NCBI RefSeq assembly: GCF_915070105.1
Contig: NZ_CAJZFJ010000004.1
Coordinates: 1 to 59,070 of the forward strand
Source: an uncultured Porphyromonas sp.
GTDB taxonomy: Bacteria > Bacteroidota > Bacteroidia > Bacteroidales > Porphyromonadaceae
Direction: 5' to 3'
DNA length: 59,070 nucleotides
Shown: positions 49,124 through 56,626 of the stretch, piece by piece
How the letters are laid out: each line of letters opens with the position of its first letter
Position numbering within the stretch: the stretch's first letter is position 1
Translations under genes and position numbers: made by a program
The notes under the pieces: generated by a model
The model's database searches: none
The model's input: only the letters and a program-made list of their open reading frames with translations
What the model was told of the DNA's origin: nothing

Positions 49124-52100
49124 CTAGATGCCTACGGTACAGGTGAAGATGATCGAGTGGGGCTCATAGCCATAGGGTAGAGCACCATTGAGCTTCTTGT
49201 CTGAGTAGATCAGGAAGAGGTTGGAGGCCTGTAGCTTTAGATCTACGGAGGAGAGGAAGGTCTTCTCCAGTACAGGCTTGGGGATGCTATAGCCTAGGGT
49301 GATATCACGTAGCTGGATGAAGTCTAGGCGGGCGATGCGGACATCAGAGTTGTTGTAGCTGGTGTAGGCATTCGATAGGGTAGGGTTCTTCTCACGCTGT
49401 GCGGAGGTGGGGAGGCTAGGTACATTCGTACGTTCCTCATCTCCAGCCTTGATCCATCGGCGGTTGAACTCATGTCCGAGGGCGTAGTAGTCACCATAGG
49501 TCGTACCAAACTGGCTAGATAGACGCTGCACTGCACCGAAGGAGTAGAGGACATAGACGCTGAGGCTAAAGTCCTTCCATCGGAAGGCATTATTGAAGCC
49601 TCCTTCGTCGATAGGCCTTCTTGTACCTGAATGCTTGAGGTAGTCTAGGTTTGTCGTGGCACTGTAGTTGATGTGGTCACGCTCAATCTTCCCTTCGGCA
49701 TTGTAGAACTGAGGGAAGCCCTCAGAGGATAGCTTGTAGAAGGGAATCGAGAAGATCGACTGCAGGGGATAGCCCTCACGTGCAGCTCCAGAGGAGCTTA
49801 CTAGTGTGGTGACGTCTGGACGCGAGTTAAGCTTGGTGACCTTGTTCGTGTTACGTGAGTAGGAGAACGTGCTGGTCCAAGCGAAGTCCTTCGTCCTAAT
49901 GTTTTGTGTCGTCAGAGAGAGTTCAACGCCCTTAGCAGTCATTGAGGCTACGTTTCCATAGAGCTTGAAGAATCCACCTGTCCCCTGGTTGTAGGAGACG
50001 TCCACGAGGTCACGTCCCTGACGTGAGAAGAGGCTGAGTGAGGCAGAGATGCGATCCTCAAGGAAGCCTACATTGACGTCCCAGTTCAGCTCATACATCT
50101 TCTCATAGGTGAGGTCATGGTTCGCTGGCTGGTCGATATAGAGCTCTGTCTCACTGATACCGTTGGGACGGAAGGGGAGATAGGGCTTGATACGCTGATT
50201 GGAGTTGTAGACGAAGGGGAGCGTAGCGGTCATCCCGTAGGAGAGCTTTGTGGAGAGCGAGGATAGAGGTCTGAGATGCTCGAAGAAGGGTTCACTCGTG
50301 ACATCCCACCCGAGAGCTACGTTCCAGGTAGGCATCCAGCGGGCGATAGTAGCCTTCCCATACTTATTGGTTCCTTCATAGCGGAATGAAGCATCCAGGG
50401 TGTAGCGGCCTAGGTACTGGTAGGAGGCACTCCCTACAAAGGCGACGTTGCGGTCGATCGTCGTAGTGCGCTTGAAGTAGTTTTCACTTCGGTCACGTAG
50501 CCAACGGAAGATCAGTGGGTCGTAGGTCTGCAGCTGACCGAGGTCAAAGTTTACCCCATACTCATTATGCCAGCCATTACGCTGCATATTATCATAGAGG
50601 TCTGATCCGACGGTCGCTGTGAGAGTGTGCTTCCCTCCATCGAAGCTGTCGGTGTAGATAGCACGGGCCATCACGTCTACCTTACGTGAGAGATAGTCCT
50701 GCACTGTACGGTATCCACCTGAGGGCATGACTGTCTGAGGCAGTGCATATATGTCCTCGGCAGGCTTGTAGAGGTAGGGATTGTTACTACGGATGAGACG
50801 CTTGTCCATGGCACGGAATCGCTGAGCGACATTGGAGTGCTCAGTACGAGTGAACTCATACGCCACACTATTGACCTGAAGCGAGGTGACGAGGGATGCC
50901 CTGAACTGACGGATGGGGTTCCATTCAAGAGAAGCCTGGAGACGGAGATTGAGATCGTCATCGTCTCGGTAGTTCTGCTGTAGCTCGTTCTTGATGTTGA
51001 AGGGGGTGTATTTATATCGGTAGTATGTGTTTGGATCCATCGTACGGGATAGGCTCTTAGCCTGCTCTAGGGCAGTGAAGTCATTCCCTCCATGGTATTG
51101 GCCGTAGGAGGCATTTGCTCTCATCCCGAAGGTCCAATTCGCTAGGGGCTTAAAGGTTGCGTTCAGTGAGAAGAAGTAGTCTCTAGAGTGTGTTTCCCTT
51201 GCCCATCCTGGGTCTAGCGTGACCCCCAAGGTCGCATAGTAGGAGGCCTTCTGGCTACCTGAGTTGAGGGTGATGGTATGCTGCTGCTTGATGCTGTTTT
51301 GGAAGAGCTCCTTGAACCAGTCTGTATTCCTTAGCTCGGCTTGTCTTAGGTAGGCGAGCTGGCCTGCGCGGGTGTTATCTTGGTAGAACTTCCCATTCTC
51401 GTACTTGATCGAGTTGTCGTACATCCACCCGTAGATCCCGTAGGTGTCTTTGTAGAGGACATTCTCGGGGGTTAGTGTTCCTCCAGCCTCTAGCTCCTTC
51501 ATCATCGACAGGTGATCCTGTGAGTTGAGGATATTGAACTCCCGATACGAGGGGCGGAAGCGGTAGGTGAGCTGCGAGGTATAGCTGAGGAGGTTCGTCC
51601 CTTGCTGGGCCTTTCGTGTGCGGACTGAGATCACCCCCCCGGTAGCTTGGTTCCCATAGAGGGCTGTGGCGGAGGCATCTGTGATCACGGTGAAATCCTC
51701 GATGTCACGCTCCGAGAGCCCAGGCAGGGCAGCTGCTATGATACGGTGGGCATCGGGAGAGGCGAGGTCGGCCGTGTTGAAGTCCTTGTCCTGCTTGTAG
51801 GCGACTCCGTCGATAACCCATAGGGGGTAGTACTTGGTGTTAATAGAAGTCGTCTGGCGCATAGTCGTCACGGCAGAGTTCTTCTTATCGACATTCTCTA
51901 GGGTTACCTCTAGGGGCTTGTTGGTAGCAATGACTTCTGCGGTCTTCTTTCCTGTCAGGGTAAATACGAGTACTGCCTGCTGAGGAGTCTCTAGGGCAAA
52001 TTTACCTTCTGAGTCCGTTGTGGTGCGCTTGGAGTTATCTAGTTTGACGGTGACGGAGACGTTAGGCAGGGGTGTTCCCTTGGAGTCTCGTACCGTACCA

Positions 52101-52189
52101 CTCACTCGAAGCGTCTGAGCACAAACGATACCCATAGAACTGATCAGGAGGACCAAGCTCAAGATCAGACGACGTAGTCTAATAGTCAT
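49124..52189 (-). CDS. SusC/RagA-family TonB-dependent outer-membrane receptor
   Basis: A 1021-residue receptor with a signal peptide (to about residue 25, GIVCAQ), a carboxypeptidase-regulatory-like domain (SGTVRDSKGTPLPNVSVTVKL), a plug containing WVIDGVAY and the SusC hallmark FTVITDASATALYGNQATGGVISVRT, and a barrel with KLNGALPYGYEPHSI near the end. With SusD it forms the lidded uptake channel. It heads the four-gene unit; a TATATTTG box is 43 bp upstream. The ligand cannot be told from sequence. Confidence 0.95.
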   Translation of the reverse strand: MTIRLRRLILSLVLLISSMGIVCAQTLRVSGTVRDSKGTPLPNVSVTVKLDNSKRTTTDSEGKFALETPQQAVLVFTLTGKKTAEVIATNKPLEVTLENVDKKNSAVTTMRQTTSINTKYYPLWVIDGVAYKQDKDFNTADLASPDAHRIIAAALPGLSERDIEDFTVITDASATALYGNQATGGVISVRTRKAQQGTNLLSYTSQLTYRFRPSYREFNILNSQDHLSMMKELEAGGTLTPENVLYKDTYGIYGWMYDNSIKYENGKFYQDNTRAGQLAYLRQAELRNTDWFKELFQNSIKQQHTITLNSGSQKASYYATLGVTLDPGWARETHSRDYFFSLNATFKPLANWTFGMRANASYGQYHGGNDFTALEQAKSLSRTMDPNTYYRYKYTPFNIKNELQQNYRDDDDLNLRLQASLEWNPIRQFRASLVTSLQVNSVAYEFTRTEHSNVAQRFRAMDKRLIRSNNPYLYKPAEDIYALPQTVMPSGGYRTVQDYLSRKVDVMARAIYTDSFDGGKHTLTATVGSDLYDNMQRNGWHNEYGVNFDLGQLQTYDPLIFRWLRDRSENYFKRTTTIDRNVAFVGSASYQYLGRYTLDASFRYEGTNKYGKATIARWMPTWNVALGWDVTSEPFFEHLRPLSSLSTKLSYGMTATLPFVYNSNQRIKPYLPFRPNGISETELYIDQPANHDLTYEKMYELNWDVNVGFLEDRISASLSLFSRQGRDLVDVSYNQGTGGFFKLYGNVASMTAKGVELSLTTQNIRTKDFAWTSTFSYSRNTNKVTKLNSRPDVTTLVSSSGAAREGYPLQSIFSIPFYKLSSEGFPQFYNAEGKIERDHINYSATTNLDYLKHSGTRRPIDEGGFNNAFRWKDFSLSVYVLYSFGAVQRLSSQFGTTYGDYYALGHEFNRRWIKAGDEERTNVPSLPTSAQREKNPTLSNAYTSYNNSDVRIARLDFIQLRDITLGYSIPKPVLEKTFLSSVDLKLQASNLFLIYSDKKLNGALPYGYEPHSIIFTCTVGI

Positions 52190-52231
52190 AATCGGATAGA
52201 TACGTTTATTGGTTAGTGCTTAGTTGCATAG

Positions 52232-52239
52232 CAAATATA
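52232..52239 (-). promoter_or_regulatory. -7 box (TATATTTG) of the SusCD unit
   Basis: CAAATATA on the plus strand; leader of about 37 nt to the ATG at 52189. Confidence 0.5.
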
Positions 52240-52507
52240 GCTAAAAGATATTAAAATGTAAAGCCTTGAGTGTGATTTACTTCTTATAGAATTTAAAGAA
52301 GTGAAAGAGCCCCCGAATGTAGGGAGTCTCCGCAAGGTTGAGCATGTGTTTACTTACTCCATATATTATATTATGTGTGCCAAGAGAGGTGGGATGGGCA
52401 AATCTTGTGGTAGAGTAGTAGGTATGTGTGGCTGGAAAGGATGTCTGAGGCGAGGAGATATATTGCTTGCTCCTCTAGCATGTCTCCTATTTTATGCTCC
52501 ATGGTGA

Positions 52508-52515
52508 GGTAACGC
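52508..52515. repeat. Target-site duplication, left copy (GGTAACGC)
   Basis: Identical to 52868-52875; the two flank element copy D exactly. Confidence 0.8.
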
Positions 52516-52867
52516 TTAGGGCCGATGCATGAAATCCCTCCAGTGCGAGAGTAATGTAGTCAAGGAGCATACACCCAAGGTAGAAGTATCCGTGTCCTAG
52601 CTGTAGACATACCCGGCCTATACCTACTACCTAGGAGGGGTGAGTATACACGTGTGTACACAAAAGTGTACCCACGTGTACATAACTGTATACCCACGTG
52701 TACACTACCTCGCTCTAAGTACGTCCTCTGTAGAGCTCTTGTATACAGCTCTCCTCGTGGCTAACGTCTAGGCACTTAAGGGATACGGAGGCTATCTAGG
52801 ACATGAAACAATATCCCCTAAGAGCCAAAGAATGGAGTGTACTAAAGAGATCATGTGTCGCCCCTAA
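52516..52867 (+). mobile_element. MITE-like element, copy D (best preserved)
   Basis: A 352 bp non-coding element with inverted ends TTAGGGCCGATGCATGA (left) and TTAGGGGCGACACATGA (right, reverse-complemented), 14 of 17 identical, bounded by an exact 8 bp direct repeat GGTAACGC. The array is at 52644-52705. The clean duplication suggests this copy is fairly recent. It lies between the SusCD operon promoter and the 3' end of the siderophore-type receptor gene. No protein frame of note lies inside. Confidence 0.85.
52644..52705. repeat. 62 bp array of GTGTACAC-type palindromes (array D)
   Basis: Units at 52644-52661 (GTATACACGTGTGTACAC), 52666-52683 (GTGTACCCACGTGTACAT) and 52688-52705 (GTATACCCACGTGTACAC), 4 bp spacers. 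Confidence 0.9.
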
Positions 52868-52875
52868 GGTAACGC
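52868..52875. repeat. Target-site duplication, right copy (GGTAACGC)
   Basis: Second copy of the 8 bp direct repeat; the match extends to 9 bp if the following T is counted. Confidence 0.8.
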
Positions 52876-52978
52876 TCTACTGTCTATAGAGTCAAGTAGT
52901 AGCTCCTAGGGCAGCTAATACTAGGATGCGAAGCGCATTCTGAGCGCCCTACTGGAGGATACGTAATGTCCCTAGGAG

Positions 52979-53058
52979 AGGACTCGGTATGAACGTCCCC
53001 GTCACCTTACATAGGTGACGGGGACGTTCATTATATGTCCTATACCCCCTTCTCGGTA
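52979..53058. repeat. Hairpin repeat (CTCGGTAT family)
   Basis: GGACTCGGTAT begins at 52979, and a perfect 18 bp stem (52990-53007 with 53013-53030) closes on the loop TACAT. A related TTCTCGGTATA follows at 53050. The remainder of the 52190-53324 gap shows no gene. Confidence 0.85.
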
Positions 53059-53176
53059 TACTTGCTGGTGGCCTTCCCGGTATGAGCGACATCGTGTGAG
53101 TCCATGGGGGAGGGGTCACTCGTTCGTTGTGCGGAGAGGATACATGGGCAAATCTTCTACCCAAGAGATAAAGAAA

Positions 53177-53212
53177 TGTGGCCAGCAGATCATACAAGAT
53201 CTGCTGGCCACA
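53177..53212 (-). terminator. Hairpin terminator of the siderophore-type receptor gene
   Basis: 15 bp perfect stem (53177-53191 with 53198-53212), 6 nt loop; on the minus strand it is followed by TTTCTTTATC. Confidence 0.8.
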
Positions 53213-53324
53213 CTTGCTTGGGATGGGGGCCTTATAATACTATTCCGAGGGAGGGGTATTGAGGTGAGAGCATTCCCCTAGTTACCACCATCTGTGCTCT
53301 GCTCCGAGCTCCTAGACTAGGAGA

Positions 53325-55901
53325 CTAGAAGCGGTAGGTGGCAGAGAGGCTCAGGTTGCGAGGGGCACCGGGGAAGGAACGTAGCCGATCATAGCCGGAG
53401 ATGTAGTAGCGCTTGTCGAGGACGTTGTTGAGGTTCAACTGGAGCTGTACAGCTCGGATCTTGTAGTAGAGTGCTGTATTGACGAGGATATAACCTGGGT
53501 AGCTGACGACATGCTCACGCTTAGCTACTTGCCCCAGACGTTCCGAGACACCATTGACTCCGACACCTAGACCTAGCCCACGGAGTGCACCCGAGGGGAT
53601 GATGACCTTCGTCCATAGGTTGGCAGCGTGCTTGGGAGTGCTTGGGCGTTGGAGATTGAGGTCACGAGTGGAGGCGGGTGCCTTGGTAATCTCTGCTACA
53701 TTGTAGGCATAGCTGGCCATGATACTCCAGTAGGGGAGGATCGTACCTGCTACATCGAGTTCTATGCCTCGGGATCGCTCTTCGCCTATAGGGGTCATCA
53801 GATCGGGTTGTCCGGTGATGCCTGCGTTGTAGAGGGTGTTGCGCTGTCGTAGGTCAAAGGCTGCTGCTGTGACGCTGAGTTTACCTCCGAGATACTCAGC
53901 CTTGATACCTACCTCCCAGAGCTCGCTTTGGACGGGGTCGAAGGGTCCACCTGCCTCGGGATTGCTCTGTACGGCGACACTCTGAGGCTCGAAGCCACGT
54001 ATCCAGGTAGCATAGATATTCGTCTTAGGTAGGACGCTGTAGACGAGTCCTACACGAGGTGTGAAGGCTAGCTGGTGAGTCTTCTCCTTCAGGCCTGAGG
54101 AGAGCTTGGTCACGTCGGTGAACCACTCGAGGCGAGCTCCGAGGAGGAGCTGAAGTTTCCACCACGAGAGCTGCTCTTGGAGGTAGATTCCTTGGGTATA
54201 CTGGGTGGCGGGGCGTACCTCCTTAGAAGTATAGATGTACTTGGAGATGTCTTGGTAGAGGTTGCCTTGGTTGGTCGTGAGGTCAAAGGCTGGGATATTC
54301 GTACGTGGGTTACCCTCCTTGTCCAGGAGGTAGTTGCTCACCTTAGCAGGGTCGAAGTCCTTCGCTGTACGTCCGTTCTTCAGCAGGTATCCTCCTGCCT
54401 CTATCTGAGATGAGCCAGGGAGGAGGTCGGTAGCGAAGTAGTCATAGCCGAGGAGGAGCTTGTGTCGTACGGCTCCCGTCTCGATATCCCACGTGAGGTA
54501 GTTATTGAGGCTATGATTGCGGAATAGGCGCACACGCTGCGTGACACGCATCAGGACTCGCGAGGGATCATAGGACCCGTCGGATTTCTTGACGAAGGCA
54601 TTATCCTGAGAGTGCTCCATCATATCCTCATCATAGGAGGAAAAGAGGTAGGTGCTATTGAAGAGGAGCCCAGGGGCGATCTGATGAGATAGGCTTAGGG
54701 TCAGATTGAGGTTCTGCTCCTTGAGGTAGTCGTTGGCGGCAGATTGGGAGGCCGAGATGGGGCGAGAGAAGAGGTCTCCATCACCGAAGATCGCTACCCC
54801 ACGATCTATCTTGCCTAGACTGCGGTTGTAGACGAGATCCATACCGAGGCGAGTCTGCTCAGAGAGGAGATACGTGAAGGAGGGTGCGACTATGTAGGTC
54901 GTGAGCCCCTGTAGATCACGGAAAGTATCGGAGGTCTCGTAGCCCAGATTTAGACGATAGAGTAGGGTCTTCTTCTCATCCAGCGGCCCTGTGAGGTCGG
55001 TGTAGGCACGTACGGTGCTGAAGCTACCAGCAGAGACACTCACTGAGCGTCGGGTGATATCTAGCGGTTTCTTAGTCACTCGGTTGATCACACCACCAGG
55101 GGCGGCATTGCCGAAGAGAGCCGAGGCAGGACCCTTGATCACCTCTACACGCTCTACGTTGGCTAGGGATGACTGACGCCAGAGGCTGGTCTGGGAGCGC
55201 ATGCCATTGACGAGGTTGCCTGAGTTACGGTTGCCCGTGGCACGGAATCCACGTATGGAGAAGTCGTTGTAGAAGGAGTATTGGTTGATGCCACTGATAT
55301 TCTTCACGACATCATTGATGGTAGTGGCTGCTTGGTCGAGGACGAGTTCCTTAGTGACGTAGCCAATGGACTGCGGGATATAGCGCAGTGGGGTAGCCGT
55401 CTTAGTGCCTGCATAGGAGATCGTATTCTTGTAGGTCTGCTCCCTTCGTCCCACGATATCTACAGCAGGCAGGGTCTCCTCTCGCTCGATGAGGATGAAG
55501 TCCTCATGCTGGTGGCTATCCCTATGGCTCCCGTCTAGGCCGAAGATGACCAGTCGCACCTGAGGTTCATAGCCTGCGCCATGTACCTTCAGGAGATGCT
55601 TTCCCCGAGGTATCCCTGTTAGATGGTAGAAGCCACCTCGGCTGCTCACTGCCTGTAGGTGGGTATCTTGGAGGCGTATGAGGACGCCAGAGAGGGGGAC
55701 GCCATTCGCGTCAGTGAGCTGACCACGTAGGTCGTAGTACTGGCTCTGTAGAGCCTGATGCCCACGGCTCTGAGGATCATATCCAGAGGTATCCACTACC
55801 CGCTCCTGTCGCAGGCTATCTGCTGGGCTCTGAGCCGTCGTATCTACACTCATCGCTAGGGTGACGAGGCATAGGGATAAAGGAAGTCGTAAAAGCTTCA
55901 T
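53325..55901 (-). CDS. TonB-dependent siderophore receptor
   Basis: An 858-residue receptor with a signal peptide (to about residue 24), a carboxypeptidase-regulatory-like domain at about 55-140 (GQLTDANGVPLSGVLIRLQ), a plug (PQSIGYVTKELVLDQAATTINDVVKNISG, then YNDFSIRGF and VEVIKGPASALFGNAAPGG) and a barrel ending APRNLSLSATYRF with a terminal Phe. The plug pattern is that of ferric-siderophore receptors of the FhuA/FoxA type; the ligand is unknown. It is monocistronic, with a leader of about 128 nt that can fold (see 55984). Confidence 0.9.
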   Translation of the reverse strand: MKLLRLPLSLCLVTLAMSVDTTAQSPADSLRQERVVDTSGYDPQSRGHQALQSQYYDLRGQLTDANGVPLSGVLIRLQDTHLQAVSSRGGFYHLTGIPRGKHLLKVHGAGYEPQVRLVIFGLDGSHRDSHQHEDFILIEREETLPAVDIVGRREQTYKNTISYAGTKTATPLRYIPQSIGYVTKELVLDQAATTINDVVKNISGINQYSFYNDFSIRGFRATGNRNSGNLVNGMRSQTSLWRQSSLANVERVEVIKGPASALFGNAAPGGVINRVTKKPLDITRRSVSVSAGSFSTVRAYTDLTGPLDEKKTLLYRLNLGYETSDTFRDLQGLTTYIVAPSFTYLLSEQTRLGMDLVYNRSLGKIDRGVAIFGDGDLFSRPISASQSAANDYLKEQNLNLTLSLSHQIAPGLLFNSTYLFSSYDEDMMEHSQDNAFVKKSDGSYDPSRVLMRVTQRVRLFRNHSLNNYLTWDIETGAVRHKLLLGYDYFATDLLPGSSQIEAGGYLLKNGRTAKDFDPAKVSNYLLDKEGNPRTNIPAFDLTTNQGNLYQDISKYIYTSKEVRPATQYTQGIYLQEQLSWWKLQLLLGARLEWFTDVTKLSSGLKEKTHQLAFTPRVGLVYSVLPKTNIYATWIRGFEPQSVAVQSNPEAGGPFDPVQSELWEVGIKAEYLGGKLSVTAAAFDLRQRNTLYNAGITGQPDLMTPIGEERSRGIELDVAGTILPYWSIMASYAYNVAEITKAPASTRDLNLQRPSTPKHAANLWTKVIIPSGALRGLGLGVGVNGVSERLGQVAKREHVVSYPGYILVNTALYYKIRAVQLQLNLNNVLDKRYYISGYDRLRSFPGAPRNLSLSATYRF

Positions 55902-55983
55902 CTAATGCATATAATTTGAGTAAGGATGGCGTCCTTTAGGACGTAGTACCCGCTCCTTGGGGTGCGATACCAATTCGTAATCT

Positions 55984-56023
55984 CCTCGGGGGAAGTAAGC
56001 AGTCTGTAGGCTCACCCCCGAGG
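55984..56023 (-). promoter_or_regulatory. Stem-loop in the leader of the siderophore-type receptor gene
   Basis: CCTCGGGGG (55984-55992) pairs perfectly with CCCCCGAGG (56015-56023) around a 22 nt loop. A second small hairpin (GGCGTCC/GGACG-like, near 55928-55944) lies closer to the start. It does not match a riboswitch class I recognise. Confidence 0.4.
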
Positions 56024-56034
56024 GAGAAGCGATG

Positions 56035-56042
56035 CAAAAGTA
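56035..56042 (-). promoter_or_regulatory. -7 box (TACTTTTG) of the siderophore-type receptor gene
   Basis: CAAAAGTA on the plus strand; implies a leader of about 128 nt. Confidence 0.45.
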
Positions 56043-56281
56043 TAACAAGCGCTTCATCTAGCTCTATATCAGATTCATTATACCTATATGTGGGGATGCC
56101 CAGTGCCGCTCCTTGAGGTCTCCTCTATGGTGGGGCGACTACCTCCCTAGGATATGGTGTATATAAGGGTAGAGGATAGGGTGGGGTAGCCGACAAAGCG
56201 GGGTGGTTCATGAGGTGCTTATCTACCCCCTCCGCACCCCCCTGAGAAGTAGGGGAGAGAGCTCCTATCGTCTGCTCATCT

Positions 56282-56343
56282 GTATACACGCGTGTATACA
56301 AGAGTGTACACGCGTGTATATAGTAGTCTACACGTGTGTATAC
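56282..56343. repeat. 62 bp array of GTGTACAC-type palindromes (array E, without element ends)
   Basis: Units at 56282-56299 (GTATACACGCGTGTATAC), 56304-56321 (GTGTACACGCGTGTATAT) and 56326-56343 (GTCTACACGTGTGTATAC), 4 bp spacers. The flanks do not align with the MITE-like copies, apart from a CTCTCGGTATG motif of the hairpin family at 56351-56361. It lies between the divergent siderophore-type receptor and pnp genes; nothing else is visible in 55902-56626. Confidence 0.85.
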
Positions 56344-56575
56344 AACTGCCCTCTCGGTATGATCGGAGTATGGGGGCTATGTACCTATCAGCAGGCTTCT
56401 TAAGAGCGGTGGATAGGAGGGTGTAGGGGCGAGAAATTAGCCCTCTTGTGACTCCGGGATAAGGGTTCCCAAGATACCCCCTATGTCCTATTACCCTGCC
56501 TGTGGGGGATGTGCTGTCGGGTAGGCCTGCACAGGGGAATACGGAAGGAGTGCGGGTTAATAGCGTTAATTTACC

Positions 56576-56583
56576 TAACTTTG
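56576..56583 (+). promoter_or_regulatory. -7 box (TAACTTTG) of pnp
   Basis: Matches TAnnTTTG; leader of about 38 nt to the ATG at 56627. Confidence 0.55.
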
Positions 56584-56626
56584 CGCCCGATTAAGAAGGA
56601 TTATATCAGTAACTCAATTCAAGATA

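Noticed and set aside
55902..56042. Known riboswitch (cobalamin, TPP, FMN or SAM) in the receptor leader
   Set aside because: None of the conserved core sequences of these classes could be found; only generic stems are present.
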